Assembly (NCBI GenBank): GCA_023898385.1
Contig: CP060220.1
Span: forward strand, 2,046,001-2,110,000
Reading direction: 5' to 3'
DNA length: 64,000 nt
From: Pseudobdellovibrionaceae bacterium
GTDB taxonomy: Bacteria > Bdellovibrionota > Bdellovibrionia > Bdellovibrionales > UBA1609
Notes under the pieces: model-generated
Database searches by the model: none
What the model was told of the DNA's origin: nothing
What the model saw: the letters and a program-made list of their open reading frames with translations, nothing else
Made by a program: the position numbers and the translations under genes
Shown: piece by piece, positions 35,670-44,424 of the stretch
Position numbering within the stretch: the stretch's first letter is position 1
Layout: each line of letters opens with the position of its first letter

Positions 35670-36323
35670 AATATTTTTAATAGATGACCAAATTCGTGAA
35701 ACCGACGATTTGTTACATTGCAGCCACTTAGCCACTTCACTTTGATTTTTTGCTAATCCGGCTTTTAGCAAATACAGTGTGTCGGCACGATAATCTGGAC
35801 CTGATAGGGCTCTCAACCTTAACCAGTCGTTTTCTAAATAGATTTTCTTGATAGTCTTTAACTTTTTCTCTGTTTGCTCCTCAAAAAAATCTGCTATCTC
35901 CAATCCCACTTTTTTAAAGTCTCTATCAACACCTTTTCTTTCTAAATAGTAATTGTCCTGATACTTGGCCGGACAACGAGTGACCTTTTCTCCCGGTTTT
36001 TTTAGCTTCTTGGCCAACTCTGTAAATCTAATGTCACCCGTCTGTTGTCCCACTTTGGCTGCAACAACGCTCAGAATGAGTTTTTTATCTGTGTCTATTT
36101 TTTTTGATAAGATGTGGAGTCTTTTGACGTTAATGAGATGGCTAATTCGATATTTCAGTACAGCAATCAACATCGTAAATATTTTCTTATCTATCCAAAA
36201 GTAGTCTATCGCCATCAAAATTGTTTTTTCAGGATCAGCTACGGCATCTGATTCTTGAACGGCGAAATTGCAGCCTAAACTAGAGAGCTGTCGGGTGATC
36301 GGCCTATTCATAGTCACCCTCAT
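35646..36323 (-). CDS. Winged-helix partner protein of the nucleotidyltransferase
   Basis: 225 residues, basic. The N-terminal ~100 residues are helical with no recognised motif. The C-terminal part (about 168-215: LRLRALSGPDYRADTLYLLK ... SEVAKWLQCNKSSVSRIWSSI) is a clear winged helix-turn-helix, like the DNA-binding partners of nucleotidyltransferase toxins (AbiEi-type pairing). It overlaps the upstream nucleotidyltransferase gene by 20 bases, so the pair is translationally coupled. It probably neutralises the toxin and/or represses the operon. The last codons lie inside the left direct repeat. The region looks more AT-rich than its neighbours, in keeping with acquisition. An ATG four codons in is an alternative start. 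Confidence 0.65.
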   Translation of the reverse strand: MRVTMNRPITRQLSSLGCNFAVQESDAVADPEKTILMAIDYFWIDKKIFTMLIAVLKYRISHLINVKRLHILSKKIDTDKKLILSVVAAKVGQQTGDIRFTELAKKLKKPGEKVTRCPAKYQDNYYLERKGVDRDFKKVGLEIADFFEEQTEKKLKTIKKIYLENDWLRLRALSGPDYRADTLYLLKAGLAKNQSEVAKWLQCNKSSVSRIWSSIKNIHELAEII

Positions 36324-36840
36324 TTAACATCTTGATAATCTCATCCACTTTGTTTTTCCATGCACTACTTGATTCCAGTGAACGCAATGGCTGTCGAATT
36401 TTTTCTAATTCCTTTTTGGTGGGCTTGAGGCTTTTTAAATCCTCAAAATCTTCTCCACGATCCAGCTCAGCCAACATTTTCGTAAAGATCAAGTCGACTC
36501 GCCCAAGGATTTTTACTCTTAATATTTTTCCTTCAAATAGGGTGCTCGCTCGCCCCTCCCAACCGGTTGGAAGTTCTTTAACAAAGGCTTTACCCGTTGA
36601 GTTGATCCACCTTTCATCAAAAAGGTGCCTTTTGGCTATGTTTTTAATAGCACTCTCTAAAGCAAAATCTATTTGAGGAGCAAACACATCGATATCAACA
36701 GTGGCGCGGCTGATGAGCCCCAATGATATTAAAGCCGCTCCCCCATAGATAATTATTTCTTGGGGGGCCGACTGTTTTAGACGCAATAGCTGCTCGTCGA
36801 CTTCCCTCAATAGGGCGATTATATTCTCTTTATCGATCAT
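36304..36840 (-). CDS. Nucleotidyltransferase (DUF6036/AbiEii-like), putative toxin
   Basis: 178 residues of the DNA polymerase beta-like nucleotidyltransferase superfamily. The nucleotide-binding GG of IYGGAALISLG is at 33-34, followed by the metal-binding pair in RATVDIDVFAP (Asp49, Asp51) and a later acidic/basic segment (DLIFTKMLAELDRGEDFEDL) as in DUF6036 and AbiEii proteins. Such enzymes act as toxins or tRNA/nucleotide modifiers in toxin-antitoxin and abortive-infection systems. Activity is inferred, not shown. First gene of a two-gene operon with its own operator-like palindrome, and only six bases from the -10 element. Confidence 0.75.
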   Translation of the reverse strand: MIDKENIIALLREVDEQLLRLKQSAPQEIIIYGGAALISLGLISRATVDIDVFAPQIDFALESAIKNIAKRHLFDERWINSTGKAFVKELPTGWEGRASTLFEGKILRVKILGRVDLIFTKMLAELDRGEDFEDLKSLKPTKKELEKIRQPLRSLESSSAWKNKVDEIIKMLNEGDYE

Positions 36841-36846
36841 GCTGTC

Positions 36847-36878
36847 ATTCTAGCAATAAGTTGCATAAAACGCAACTT
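36847..36878 (-). promoter_or_regulatory. Promoter and palindromic operator of the nucleotidyltransferase module
   Basis: AAGTTGC (36858-36864) and GCAACTT (36872-36878) form a perfect inverted repeat with a 7-base spacer. On the minus strand a weak -35 TTGCGT lies in the outer arm and a -10 TAGAAT (36847-36852) follows after 17 bases, six bases before the ATG. Transcripts would be leaderless or nearly so. A repressor on the palindrome would block the promoter. Confidence 0.6.
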
Positions 36879-36978
36879 TCTGATAACCACCTGCTTTCAC
36901 ATATGTTTTTTGCCATTATTTTGGTAAGAATCAGATGCGATGCGAGCCATTGATTCCTCGGGCAAACACTGTGGCCCG

Positions 36979-37016
36979 CGCCGCTAATTTTATCAGATGA
37001 TTTCTGCCAACTCGTG
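36979..37016 (+). repeat. 38-bp direct repeat, right copy
   Basis: Exact second copy of 35632-35669, 1347 bases away in the same orientation. Outside the 38 bases the flanks differ. It lies between the nucleotidyltransferase operon and the MATE gene and contains no gene end here. Confidence 0.92.
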
Positions 37017-37121
37017 CGGGCTCTGGGGCTCGGACGCCATTCCCCCCGTCATAACAATATGATGGGGATAAAATGTGCTGCCTTGGGAAAATTAAAAGAT
37101 ACTTTCTTCCATTTTTAGGCA

Positions 37122-38489
37122 ATGATCTCACCGATGCAATTAGTGACCCTTTGGCACGAATACAAAAAGACAATTAAACTGTCCCTGCCACTTATTGTTA
37201 GTAACTTAAGCCATGTTCTCTATGGCATTATTGACAGTGTCATGGTGGGAAGCCTTGGCGTTGTCCCGCTAGCGGCATCGGCCTTCATAAACGGCGTCAT
37301 TGCTATTCCAACAGTTTTTCTAGTTGGCCTATCCTCGGCTTTTTCTGTGTTGGTGGCCCAATCCCTGGGGCGCCGAGCCTATAGTGATTGTGGATCCTAC
37401 CTCACTAACAGTTTTTGGTTTGCGCAAACTCTTACGGTTGTGATCCTTGCTGGCCTATTTTTCATGCAGCCTCTGCTCAATCATTTTGGACAGGCTCCCG
37501 ATGTGGTCACCGCCGGCATGGAGTATTATCTCTACATGGCGGTAAGCCTTCTCTTTTTAACAGCCACTGCGGTATTTCGGAAATATTCAGAGGGGCTGTC
37601 TTACACATTGGCGCCCACGGTGTTTTACACTGTGGGAATACTACTGAACGTATTTTTTAATTGGATCTTTATTTTCGGCCACCTTGGAGCACCGCCTATG
37701 GGACTGGCTGGGGCAGGACTTGGGACGCTTCTTGCGCGCGGATCTGTTGCCATTGGCCTTGGAGTCTATATTTATTGGGCCAACCACTTTAAAGAAACCC
37801 GGCTCGGCCTACATCTGAAATATCTTAACTGGCAGCACCTGAAAAATGTTGCCTCGCTCGCTATCCCGAGCGGTCTACAACACTTATTTGAAGTCTCGTT
37901 GTTTTCTATTTCAGCTATCTTTGTGGGTTGGTTTGGAGCCACCGCCTTAGCCTCTCATCAAATTGCCATCAACTTGGCGACGGCCACCTTTATGATCGCT
38001 CTAGGATTATCATTTGGAACAAGTATTCGCGTTGGTCACGCCCTGGGACAAGGGCGATGGGATCAAATTCAGCACATTAGCTGGAGCTCCGTCATCTTTA
38101 CAGGTGTCTTTATGTTAGCCGTTGGTGGGCTATTTTGGGGCCTCAGATTTGAGTTACCAAAAATTTACATTGCTGACCCGAAAGTTATATTGTTGTCTGC
38201 CCAATTGCTGGTGGTTGCTGCTTGCTTTCAATTTTTCGACGGCGCACAAGCCGTGCTTATTGGCGCACTTAAGGGCATTTCTGATATTAAGTGGCCCACT
38301 ATTTTGACTTTTCTATCTTATTGGGGTGTGGGCCTACCTGCGTGCTACGTTTTCGGTGTTACATTGGGTTGGGGATCCGTAGGCGTTTGGTACGGTTTAG
38401 CTTTAAGTTTAATGGCCTCGTCCACGCTACTTGGTATTCGCTTAAAAAGAATCCTCTCCTTGCAGCAATCTAAAGCTAACCAGTATTAA
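37122..38489 (+). CDS. MATE-family multidrug exporter
   Basis: 455-residue membrane protein with about twelve helices arranged as two similar six-helix bundles. The N-terminal bundle begins LSLPLIVSNLSHVLYGIIDSV, including the conserved D in helix 1, followed by MVGSLG. The second begins LAIPSGLQHLFEVSLFSISAIFVGWFG. It should export cations or drugs using a Na+ or H+ gradient. Start at ATG 37122 or 37134; neither has a strong ribosome site. It lies just beyond the 38-bp repeat, outside the putative acquired module. Confidence 0.9.
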   Translation: MISPMQLVTLWHEYKKTIKLSLPLIVSNLSHVLYGIIDSVMVGSLGVVPLAASAFINGVIAIPTVFLVGLSSAFSVLVAQSLGRRAYSDCGSYLTNSFWFAQTLTVVILAGLFFMQPLLNHFGQAPDVVTAGMEYYLYMAVSLLFLTATAVFRKYSEGLSYTLAPTVFYTVGILLNVFFNWIFIFGHLGAPPMGLAGAGLGTLLARGSVAIGLGVYIYWANHFKETRLGLHLKYLNWQHLKNVASLAIPSGLQHLFEVSLFSISAIFVGWFGATALASHQIAINLATATFMIALGLSFGTSIRVGHALGQGRWDQIQHISWSSVIFTGVFMLAVGGLFWGLRFELPKIYIADPKVILLSAQLLVVAACFQFFDGAQAVLIGALKGISDIKWPTILTFLSYWGVGLPACYVFGVTLGWGSVGVWYGLALSLMASSTLLGIRLKRILSLQQSKANQY

Positions 38490-38521
38490 CCTGATGGACC
38501 TTTAAAATTGATGCCTTTGAA

Positions 38522-39202
38522 TTATGCCGATTTTTCGTGATGGCGGGGCATTATCCGTCTGGCTGGTATGCCACCCCACACTTCGCCTTTTTTTATGTGA
38601 GTGTTGGGGTTCACAACGGCATGGGGAAGCACTCGGGCATCGTCTTCAATAATGGTACCCCCATAGATGGTGGCTCCCACGGCGATGGTGACTCGCCTGC
38701 CTATCTTTATGGGTAGGTGAGTAATTACGCCTCCGACATGTACATGGGGACAAATCAGGGACTTAAAGCCCACCACGCAAAAATCGCCTATTTCAATAAA
38801 CAAAGGATCTAACAGAACCCCTGCGGGATAGACGTTTTCTCCAAGCTTTGCACCCATGAGCTGAAAATAGCCCCGACGCATGGGAATTGGCATTATGCCT
38901 GAAATCAGTAAGGGCTGAAACACCATCAGGTAAAAAAGTGTGTGGATATGATAGCGCCAACTATGACCCACTGAATGCCCCAATTCGCCCTTGGGGATTG
39001 GGGCAAAAATCACAAGCAGCTTGTAGATGACCATAAGTACTGCAAACGAAGACAATAAAAAGGCCACACCATCGAATATGTCTTGGTGTTTTTCAAATTG
39101 CACAACATGCCCGAGCAAATCCACAAAGCCCCAGCCGATGAGCGCCGCTAGCACCAAACAGGCTACAAAACTTGAAATTTCATGAAGTCGAATCACTCTC
39201 AT
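38522..39202 (-). CDS. Membrane-anchored left-handed beta-helix acyltransferase
   Basis: Two to three N-terminal membrane helices (about residues 1-85) followed by a hexapeptide-repeat domain (IEIGDFCVVGFKSLICPHVHVGG ... IGRRVTIAVGATIYGGTIIEDDARVLPHAVV) ending EVWGGIPARRI, as in sugar O-acetyltransferases. The substrate is unknown; an envelope glycan is plausible because the protein is membrane-bound. I prefer ATG 39202 (MRVIRLHEIS; AAGGA eight bases upstream) to 39244. It is downstream of a giant lipoprotein gene after a 96-base gap. Confidence 0.75.
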   Translation of the reverse strand: MRVIRLHEISSFVACLVLAALIGWGFVDLLGHVVQFEKHQDIFDGVAFLLSSFAVLMVIYKLLVIFAPIPKGELGHSVGHSWRYHIHTLFYLMVFQPLLISGIMPIPMRRGYFQLMGAKLGENVYPAGVLLDPLFIEIGDFCVVGFKSLICPHVHVGGVITHLPIKIGRRVTIAVGATIYGGTIIEDDARVLPHAVVNPNTHIKKGEVWGGIPARRIMPRHHEKSA

Positions 39203-39340
39203 TCTTATTTTCCTTAGAAAATCCCATCGCTCTATCGGCAACATTTTAAAAAAATTAAAGGTGTGATTTGCACAACTTTTTGTAACTTAAGAAACTTGAC
39301 CATTGGCCTAGGACTGCTCAGCGGAATTTAGCTCGGGATC

Positions 39341-42205
39341 TCATTCGATGGGTCGAATAACCAAGTAGGAGGCATTGGTGCCGCCATGGAACAGGTAATA
39401 TTGGCCATTCGGTGATATTTCGCAACCGGGGGTATTTGGGTGGCCAATGGCGCGGCCATCAGAACTGAGATTTATAGCCTTAGCTGAAGCCGACAAGTTG
39501 CTGAGGTCTTTCATAAACTTGGTGTGGCCCGTTGGGCTTAAACCATCAAAATTGGTTGCTTGCCCTCCGAACAATATCAAATCCGGTTTGCCCCTAAAGT
39601 TAACTGACCCATACTGCAAAGCAAAGGTAGGTCCAAAGTTGCCCGGCGTGATCCCATTATCAGCAGAACTTAACATAAATGGCGAGGCACCCAAGTTATC
39701 TAAGTCTTTAATAAACAACTGACTAAATGTGCCGGGTGAAGATCCCAGATTTGTTGCCCCAGAACCGAATGCAATAGCGTTTCTGCCAAAAATTCGCTGG
39801 GGAGCTCCTGAGTTGGCATTGCCTAGTACCACACCATCTGGACTACTCACTAACACTGGGGCCGACGATAAACTCTGCAAATCCTTTGTGTAAATCTGAA
39901 GTTGCCCATTTTGCGGGGTAAAATTGACCGCATTTGTGGCCATAGCCACCTTGGTTGCACTCGACCCAGCAAAAACGGCCGAGTCAATCGCCGAACTGGC
40001 TGGCGTGCTACCATCGATAGTGCTGATCAAAGCGGTGGCCTGGTTTAGGTTGCTAACGTCCTTTAAATAAACCTGATTATTACTTTTAATCAGCATTTGC
40101 TGTGTATCTTCATCAAAATCAAGGTAGTAAGAATGCACCGCCCCCGCCATGGGGTTCACACCGTCATTAGTTGAAACCAATTGCGGGGCATCCTGAAGCT
40201 GGTTCAGATTTTTACGATAAATCTGCTGTGTGCCGTTGGCACCAGGCAACGTGAGATCATCGCTGCCAAAGTACAAAACATTGTTTTGCTGATCGACGAC
40301 AAAAATATTATCACAATCGTAAAAGTGGGCCTCTGTGCCATCAAGGGAACACACCAGCCAGGGTTGGGCTGTACGGTCAACCAACGAGTAATAGATATAT
40401 GTCCAGGTATTTGTGCTAAAACCGTGGTTCCTTAGATTCGTTCTTACAATAATGCCATTGCCATTATTGGCAAATCTTGGATTTGTCACTTCCATAAATT
40501 GGTGACCCGAGCCCAACTGTTCTGAGTCCACAGTCAGACCTTGCGAAAGATGATCTAAGTTCAAAGAGTAATACCTATAACTATTGGCCCCACCTGACGC
40601 TCCTAGGTTTGTTGCGTTAGAATAAAACTGCACCCGATCAGAAACAATCTTCACTGGAAACATCCCGTCACCATCACTGCCAGTGCTGCCATCAACCGAC
40701 GACAATAAAACAGGCGAAATTGAAAGATCGTCCAAGTCTTTAAGGTAAGCTTGATAGGCAGAGCCACCGCCAGGAAAATTAGGATGAAACCCGATGAATA
40801 CGACAACATTTCGCAAGCTATCATAATCCACTGAATATTCCACATACCCCGTACCAGGGGTCACGCCATCGACAGTAGATAAGATCACTGGCGCACTTCC
40901 GAGGCTTGTAATATCTTTGATCAAGTATTGACTTGTTGTCGCCGGCACACCCAGATTTGAAGCATAGCTCAAGAATATCACCCGATCATTTCCAGCAAAA
41001 ATTGGATAAGATGAGCGATCTACTCCGGCGGTGGTGGCATCAAGCCCACTTAATAACACGGGCGCGGCAGATAAGTTGCCAACTTCTTTCATGTAAATCT
41101 GGTGCTTAAAGTTGTAATAGGGCAAATTTGACGATCGAGAGTCAAAGACCACTTTCGTTCCATCGGGAGAGAAGCTGGCCTTTGTATCCACACCAAATAG
41201 GGCTGCCGGAGTGGACCCATCAGAGGTACTCACCAATACAGGCGCCACTGAGAGATCATCGAGATCTTTAAGGACCGCTTGATCGCCGCTGCCTAACGAA
41301 AACTGCGTCCCTAAAACGGTTAGCAGAACTTTGTGATTCACATCATTGAGATCAAACCCACTACAGCCACCAGCATAACTTGGGTTGCCAGCTGTGCCAT
41401 CAATGGTACACACTGTTCTTGGCGGAGTCGTTGGGGCTTCTAAGTTTTTCATGTAAATGGATTTCGACTCTAACGACGAGCTGTCTTCAAAATCGATCGC
41501 CTTTGAAAAAAACACCAAATACTTTCCATCATAGGTAAACCGACCATCCCAAGAATCACCGGTGCCTGCGGTTTCCCAAGTGCCGTCAAGCGACGAGGCT
41601 ACGATGACCTCTTGAGTCCACGTGTTCTCGGCCACTAGCTGATCAAAACCAGAACTTGAATAGTTTTCGTACAGCCAAAGTCGCCATTTTCCATCGGCAG
41701 TTTCATCTTGTATGGATCGCATGGCGGTAGTCATCCCTAAGGACAGCGGTGAGTATTCGCCAGCTAAGTAATCAATACTGACATCAAAGATCATACCATT
41801 TGACTCACACTGAAAACTAAGAGTGCCACTGGTAGATTTGGGAAAGATCGCAAAAGACAACTCGCCGCTACTCGTGACAGAAATACCCGGCTCGGGTGAA
41901 TTACAAGAAGACAGTGGGCTTGCCAGGCCATCAGCCTTTAATGAAAAAATAGCATTGTACCCCGATTTAATATTTGAAATATGCAAATGGTTATCAGTTA
42001 AATCCACCGACACCGACTCGGGAAGAGCCGTCACAGCACCAAGCGAGTACACCACTGGCGCTCCAGGTGAATCAGGAGCGCCACCGCCACCCGTCGACCC
42101 AGCCACTCGGCCCCTGATCTGATTGTCCGCTAGTTGACAACCAACAATAAAAACCAATGGCCATATCAACTTGAGCGAAAACCGGTTTCTGCCTGAAAGC
42201 GCCAC
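39341..42205 (-). CDS. Giant lipoprotein with ~12 PD40/TolB-like propeller repeats
   Basis: 954 residues starting with GTG. A lipoprotein signal (LIWPLVFIVGC) is followed by QLADNQIRGRV and a short Gly/Ser/Pro linker. From about residue 250 there are roughly twelve imperfect repeats of about 70 residues, each with a yhKDLxxLxxAPVLxSxxDG core followed by a strand-rich segment (FYSNATNLG, FGSGATNLG). This fits PD40-type beta-propeller blades, probably two propellers. Exported and lipid-anchored, likely in the outer membrane; function unknown. The leader is nearly the same as that of the otherwise unrelated lipoprotein at 44853-47333. Confidence 0.75.
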   Translation of the reverse strand: MALSGRNRFSLKLIWPLVFIVGCQLADNQIRGRVAGSTGGGGAPDSPGAPVVYSLGAVTALPESVSVDLTDNHLHISNIKSGYNAIFSLKADGLASPLSSCNSPEPGISVTSSGELSFAIFPKSTSGTLSFQCESNGMIFDVSIDYLAGEYSPLSLGMTTAMRSIQDETADGKWRLWLYENYSSSGFDQLVAENTWTQEVIVASSLDGTWETAGTGDSWDGRFTYDGKYLVFFSKAIDFEDSSSLESKSIYMKNLEAPTTPPRTVCTIDGTAGNPSYAGGCSGFDLNDVNHKVLLTVLGTQFSLGSGDQAVLKDLDDLSVAPVLVSTSDGSTPAALFGVDTKASFSPDGTKVVFDSRSSNLPYYNFKHQIYMKEVGNLSAAPVLLSGLDATTAGVDRSSYPIFAGNDRVIFLSYASNLGVPATTSQYLIKDITSLGSAPVILSTVDGVTPGTGYVEYSVDYDSLRNVVVFIGFHPNFPGGGSAYQAYLKDLDDLSISPVLLSSVDGSTGSDGDGMFPVKIVSDRVQFYSNATNLGASGGANSYRYYSLNLDHLSQGLTVDSEQLGSGHQFMEVTNPRFANNGNGIIVRTNLRNHGFSTNTWTYIYYSLVDRTAQPWLVCSLDGTEAHFYDCDNIFVVDQQNNVLYFGSDDLTLPGANGTQQIYRKNLNQLQDAPQLVSTNDGVNPMAGAVHSYYLDFDEDTQQMLIKSNNQVYLKDVSNLNQATALISTIDGSTPASSAIDSAVFAGSSATKVAMATNAVNFTPQNGQLQIYTKDLQSLSSAPVLVSSPDGVVLGNANSGAPQRIFGRNAIAFGSGATNLGSSPGTFSQLFIKDLDNLGASPFMLSSADNGITPGNFGPTFALQYGSVNFRGKPDLILFGGQATNFDGLSPTGHTKFMKDLSNLSASAKAINLSSDGRAIGHPNTPGCEISPNGQYYLFHGGTNASYLVIRPIE

Positions 42206-42577
42206 TCGAGAAACCCCCTCTCTTTTTGTAGGGCTGACCGTATTAACCCATCAATAAACGATACCAAGGAGCGAAAAAAATTAAAAGCAAGATATTTTGG
42301 GTTTAATCCCTATATTGTTGATCTCGATGATAACGAAAATCACTACTTCTTTAAAAAACGACCCCATCAATCAGCCAACGAGTCGGACTATTTTGTAAAC
42401 CCATTTACATCAAACATTGTGATCGTGCCAGAGACAGTGGTGGTGAAAATCGGACAGAGCTTGCCACCGGTATTTAATCGTTACGAATGGCACTCTGAAG
42501 GCTACGACCTAGAGCAGAGTGGTTTTGTATTTAAGCGACTTGAGCATCACATGGGCACCTACCATGTGCCCTATTAG
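42197..42577 (+). pseudogene. 3' remnant of an unknown gene (no start codon)
   Basis: A stop-free plus-strand frame of 126 codons ending at TAG 42575-42577. From about 42230 it reads like real protein: RADRINPSINDTKERKK, then RYFGFNPYIVDLDD, HYFFKKRPHQSANES, IVIVPETVVVKIGQSLPP and a C-terminal HHMGTYHVPY. There is no ATG until the last ten codons, and a stop (TGA 42194-42196) lies just upstream inside the lipoprotein gene. It is best read as the tail of a gene whose 5' part was lost when the neighbouring lipoprotein gene arrived. I do not recognise the family. Confidence 0.5.
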
Positions 42578-42832
42578 CTCCTAGTTAGCCGGGCGCGGAA
42601 AGCTCACCAAAAACCCCACAACGGTCACGGTCGGAAACGGAAACATGTTGCAATGATGGGTATGGAGTCGCCACAGGCGGGGTAAGTGATCACATCGAGG
42701 TCGAATACTCGGGCTAGTCTTTGTTGATTCGGTCGTGGTCGCTCGCCGTTGTGGACTGGATAACTCTGACGTACCAATTGAACGGCCGAAACTGGGCAAC
42801 ACGTGGGCCAGGTGGTGTATAGACTTGTTGAT
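42578..42832. other. Intergenic region without recognised gene
   Basis: About 255 bases between the remnant and the outer-membrane protein gene. A minus-strand frame of 73 codons is present but has poor, Arg/Thr/Pro-rich composition. No promoter, hairpin or repeat was recognised. Confidence 0.4.
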
Positions 42833-43489
42833 CTACTTAAATGCCGATTTCAGAAAATCATTAAAAGATTTACCGCTAGTGTAAATAAACTTCAGCCATA
42901 AGGTTTCGTCACTGAATGTGGCGTCCTGTGAAAGGCCAGTGGCATTTTTCGGAACTTTGCCGGATCCAAGGTTGTATTCTACAGCAAAATCCAGATCATC
43001 TGTAATCTTGAAGCTAAGGCCGGCAAAATAGCTAAATTGCCCCAAGTTGAACGCGAGCTCGTCCGAGTTGTCACCTATCCAATAGTGATTGGCGGACAAG
43101 TAGCTGTACTCGGCGCCAAAAAATAATCTGTAGAGTGAAAACTTAAGGCCCGCCACCGGCCCGAGGTATTGGCTGATTTCCTTGGTCTCAGTGGAGTTAA
43201 GATTATTGGTCAAATTGAGAAACTTAGCGCCGAGAGTGAAGTTTGCAGACCCTGCTTTTCCAAAGTACATAGGAAATACAACACGACCATGTACTCCTAA
43301 CCCGGAATAAATGGCGTCGATAGGAGCGCCGAAATCAATTTTGGCTGTTGGTTGAGAGAGTGAGAGTTCAAAGGATAATCCTAGGGGTTTAGATTGCTTG
43401 GGGTCTGCCCCAATGGCAGTAGCAAACATATCCTGGCCAAGGGCAAACGTGGAGTGAGTGACAATTAAAAAAAACAAAAGTTTGTTCAC
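42833..43489 (-). CDS. Outer-membrane beta-barrel protein
   Basis: 218 residues with a signal peptide (LLFFLIVTHSTFALGQ) and repeating amphipathic strands rich in aromatic and Gly residues (NFTLGAKFLNL, GLKFSLYRLFFGAEYSYL, FSYFAGLSFKI, DFAVEYNLGSG, ETLWLKFIYT). This suggests an eight- to ten-stranded barrel of the OmpW/OprF-like size class. It lacks a typical terminal Phe but ends near FLKSAFK. It overlaps the upstream lipoprotein gene by ATGA, so the two envelope proteins are co-expressed. Function unknown. Confidence 0.65.
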   Translation of the reverse strand: MNKLLFFLIVTHSTFALGQDMFATAIGADPKQSKPLGLSFELSLSQPTAKIDFGAPIDAIYSGLGVHGRVVFPMYFGKAGSANFTLGAKFLNLTNNLNSTETKEISQYLGPVAGLKFSLYRLFFGAEYSYLSANHYWIGDNSDELAFNLGQFSYFAGLSFKITDDLDFAVEYNLGSGKVPKNATGLSQDATFSDETLWLKFIYTSGKSFNDFLKSAFK

Positions 43490-44424
43490 TGTTCCACCCC
43501 TGGCTGAATGATCATTTCGTTAATGTTTAGTGAATAGGTGTCTGCAATGAATGGAACTGTGCCTACCCGCGTACCATCCACTTGGAGTCTCTCTATAGAG
43601 TCTGTGGCTGAAGATGCAACGAGGAGGTCTCCACTCGGGTGCTCAACAATGGCTGTGGGATTATTTATGACTGCAGTGTCCGTAGACCAAATTACGGTGG
43701 CATTAGATCCGTCGGGATCGGCCCGGTAAATCTGATCATTTCCTTGAGTGACTATGTACAAAAATCCGTCGGAGTGTAAAACTCCGGCATAGGGGTCTTG
43801 TCCAAAGGCCACGGAAGAATCACAAACCGGTGCGGACCCAGAAATATCATAGGTGTGGATATTATCGGTTCCGCCGACGTCAAAGACGATAAGTTTTCCA
43901 GCATCTGTTGCAATTAAATTTCGAGGTGAATTCAGCGTGCATCCGCCTTCAACTGTATTGACGTATTTAGCAGCTTGCCTTGCGCCAACTAAATCGACGA
44001 CTTCTATTCGATTGCTTTCTACCTGGTAATAGTGGTTATCCGAGCCGAGGGCCAATCCATAAAGGTTTCCATTTAAGAAAGCAGAACCATGAAATAGTTC
44101 AGTGCGTCCATCCAGGTAGACCTTTTCTATGCGGTCTGAGGTATCTAAGCTAACAAGAAAGCTTTCGCTATCAAAACGAGCAGCACCCCGCAAAATACCC
44201 CCGGCCGCCCTATAGTTCGTTACGACTCCTAATGAGTTGCCATTCATATCATAACGGGTAATTCCAGAGTGGTTGCTGTCGCCACTGATCACAATGAGCG
44301 TGTCTTGGGTCTGCAGAGGGGACGGCAAGAGTGACCCAGCGCCTTTTGAGCAAGCTGCGAGCAGTAATCCCGAAATGAGACAGGCAATACGCCCAAGCAC
44401 CTTCGAAAACAAATTTTCCTCCAT
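43486..44424 (-). CDS. Beta-propeller lipoprotein (NHL/SMP-30-like)
   Basis: 312 residues with a lipoprotein signal (LISGLLLAACSKG; lipobox LAAC). The mature part shows repeated ITRYDMNGNSLG, FDSESFLVSLD, YVDLDG/YRADPDGSNA-like blades, as in six-bladed NHL or gluconolactonase-type propellers. No catalytic metal ligands were identified. It is probably an outer-membrane or periplasmic binding protein. First gene of a two-gene unit with the barrel protein; ATG at 44424. Confidence 0.65.
   Translation of the reverse strand: MEENLFSKVLGRIACLISGLLLAACSKGAGSLLPSPLQTQDTLIVISGDSNHSGITRYDMNGNSLGVVTNYRAAGGILRGAARFDSESFLVSLDTSDRIEKVYLDGRTELFHGSAFLNGNLYGLALGSDNHYYQVESNRIEVVDLVGARQAAKYVNTVEGGCTLNSPRNLIATDAGKLIVFDVGGTDNIHTYDISGSAPVCDSSVAFGQDPYAGVLHSDGFLYIVTQGNDQIYRADPDGSNATVIWSTDTAVINNPTAIVEHPSGDLLVASSATDSIERLQVDGTRVGTVPFIADTYSLNINEMIIQPGVEQ

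Noticed and set aside
35632..37016. pdif/Xer-type sites as the cause of the 38-bp repeats
   Set aside because: The 38-bp sequence lacks recognisable XerC/XerD arms around a 6-base centre, so I do not assign a recombinase.
39240..39270. Sigma-28-like GCCGATAG before the acyltransferase gene
   Set aside because: It lies inside the possible coding start and the -35 at proper distance is TTAATTTT, a poor match.
39255..39275. CRP-like TGTG...CACA
   Set aside because: The half-sites are too close (13 bases in total against 16 needed).
42581..42802. 73-codon minus-strand frame
   Set aside because: Arg/Thr/Pro/His-rich composition, no ribosome site, no family; likely chance.
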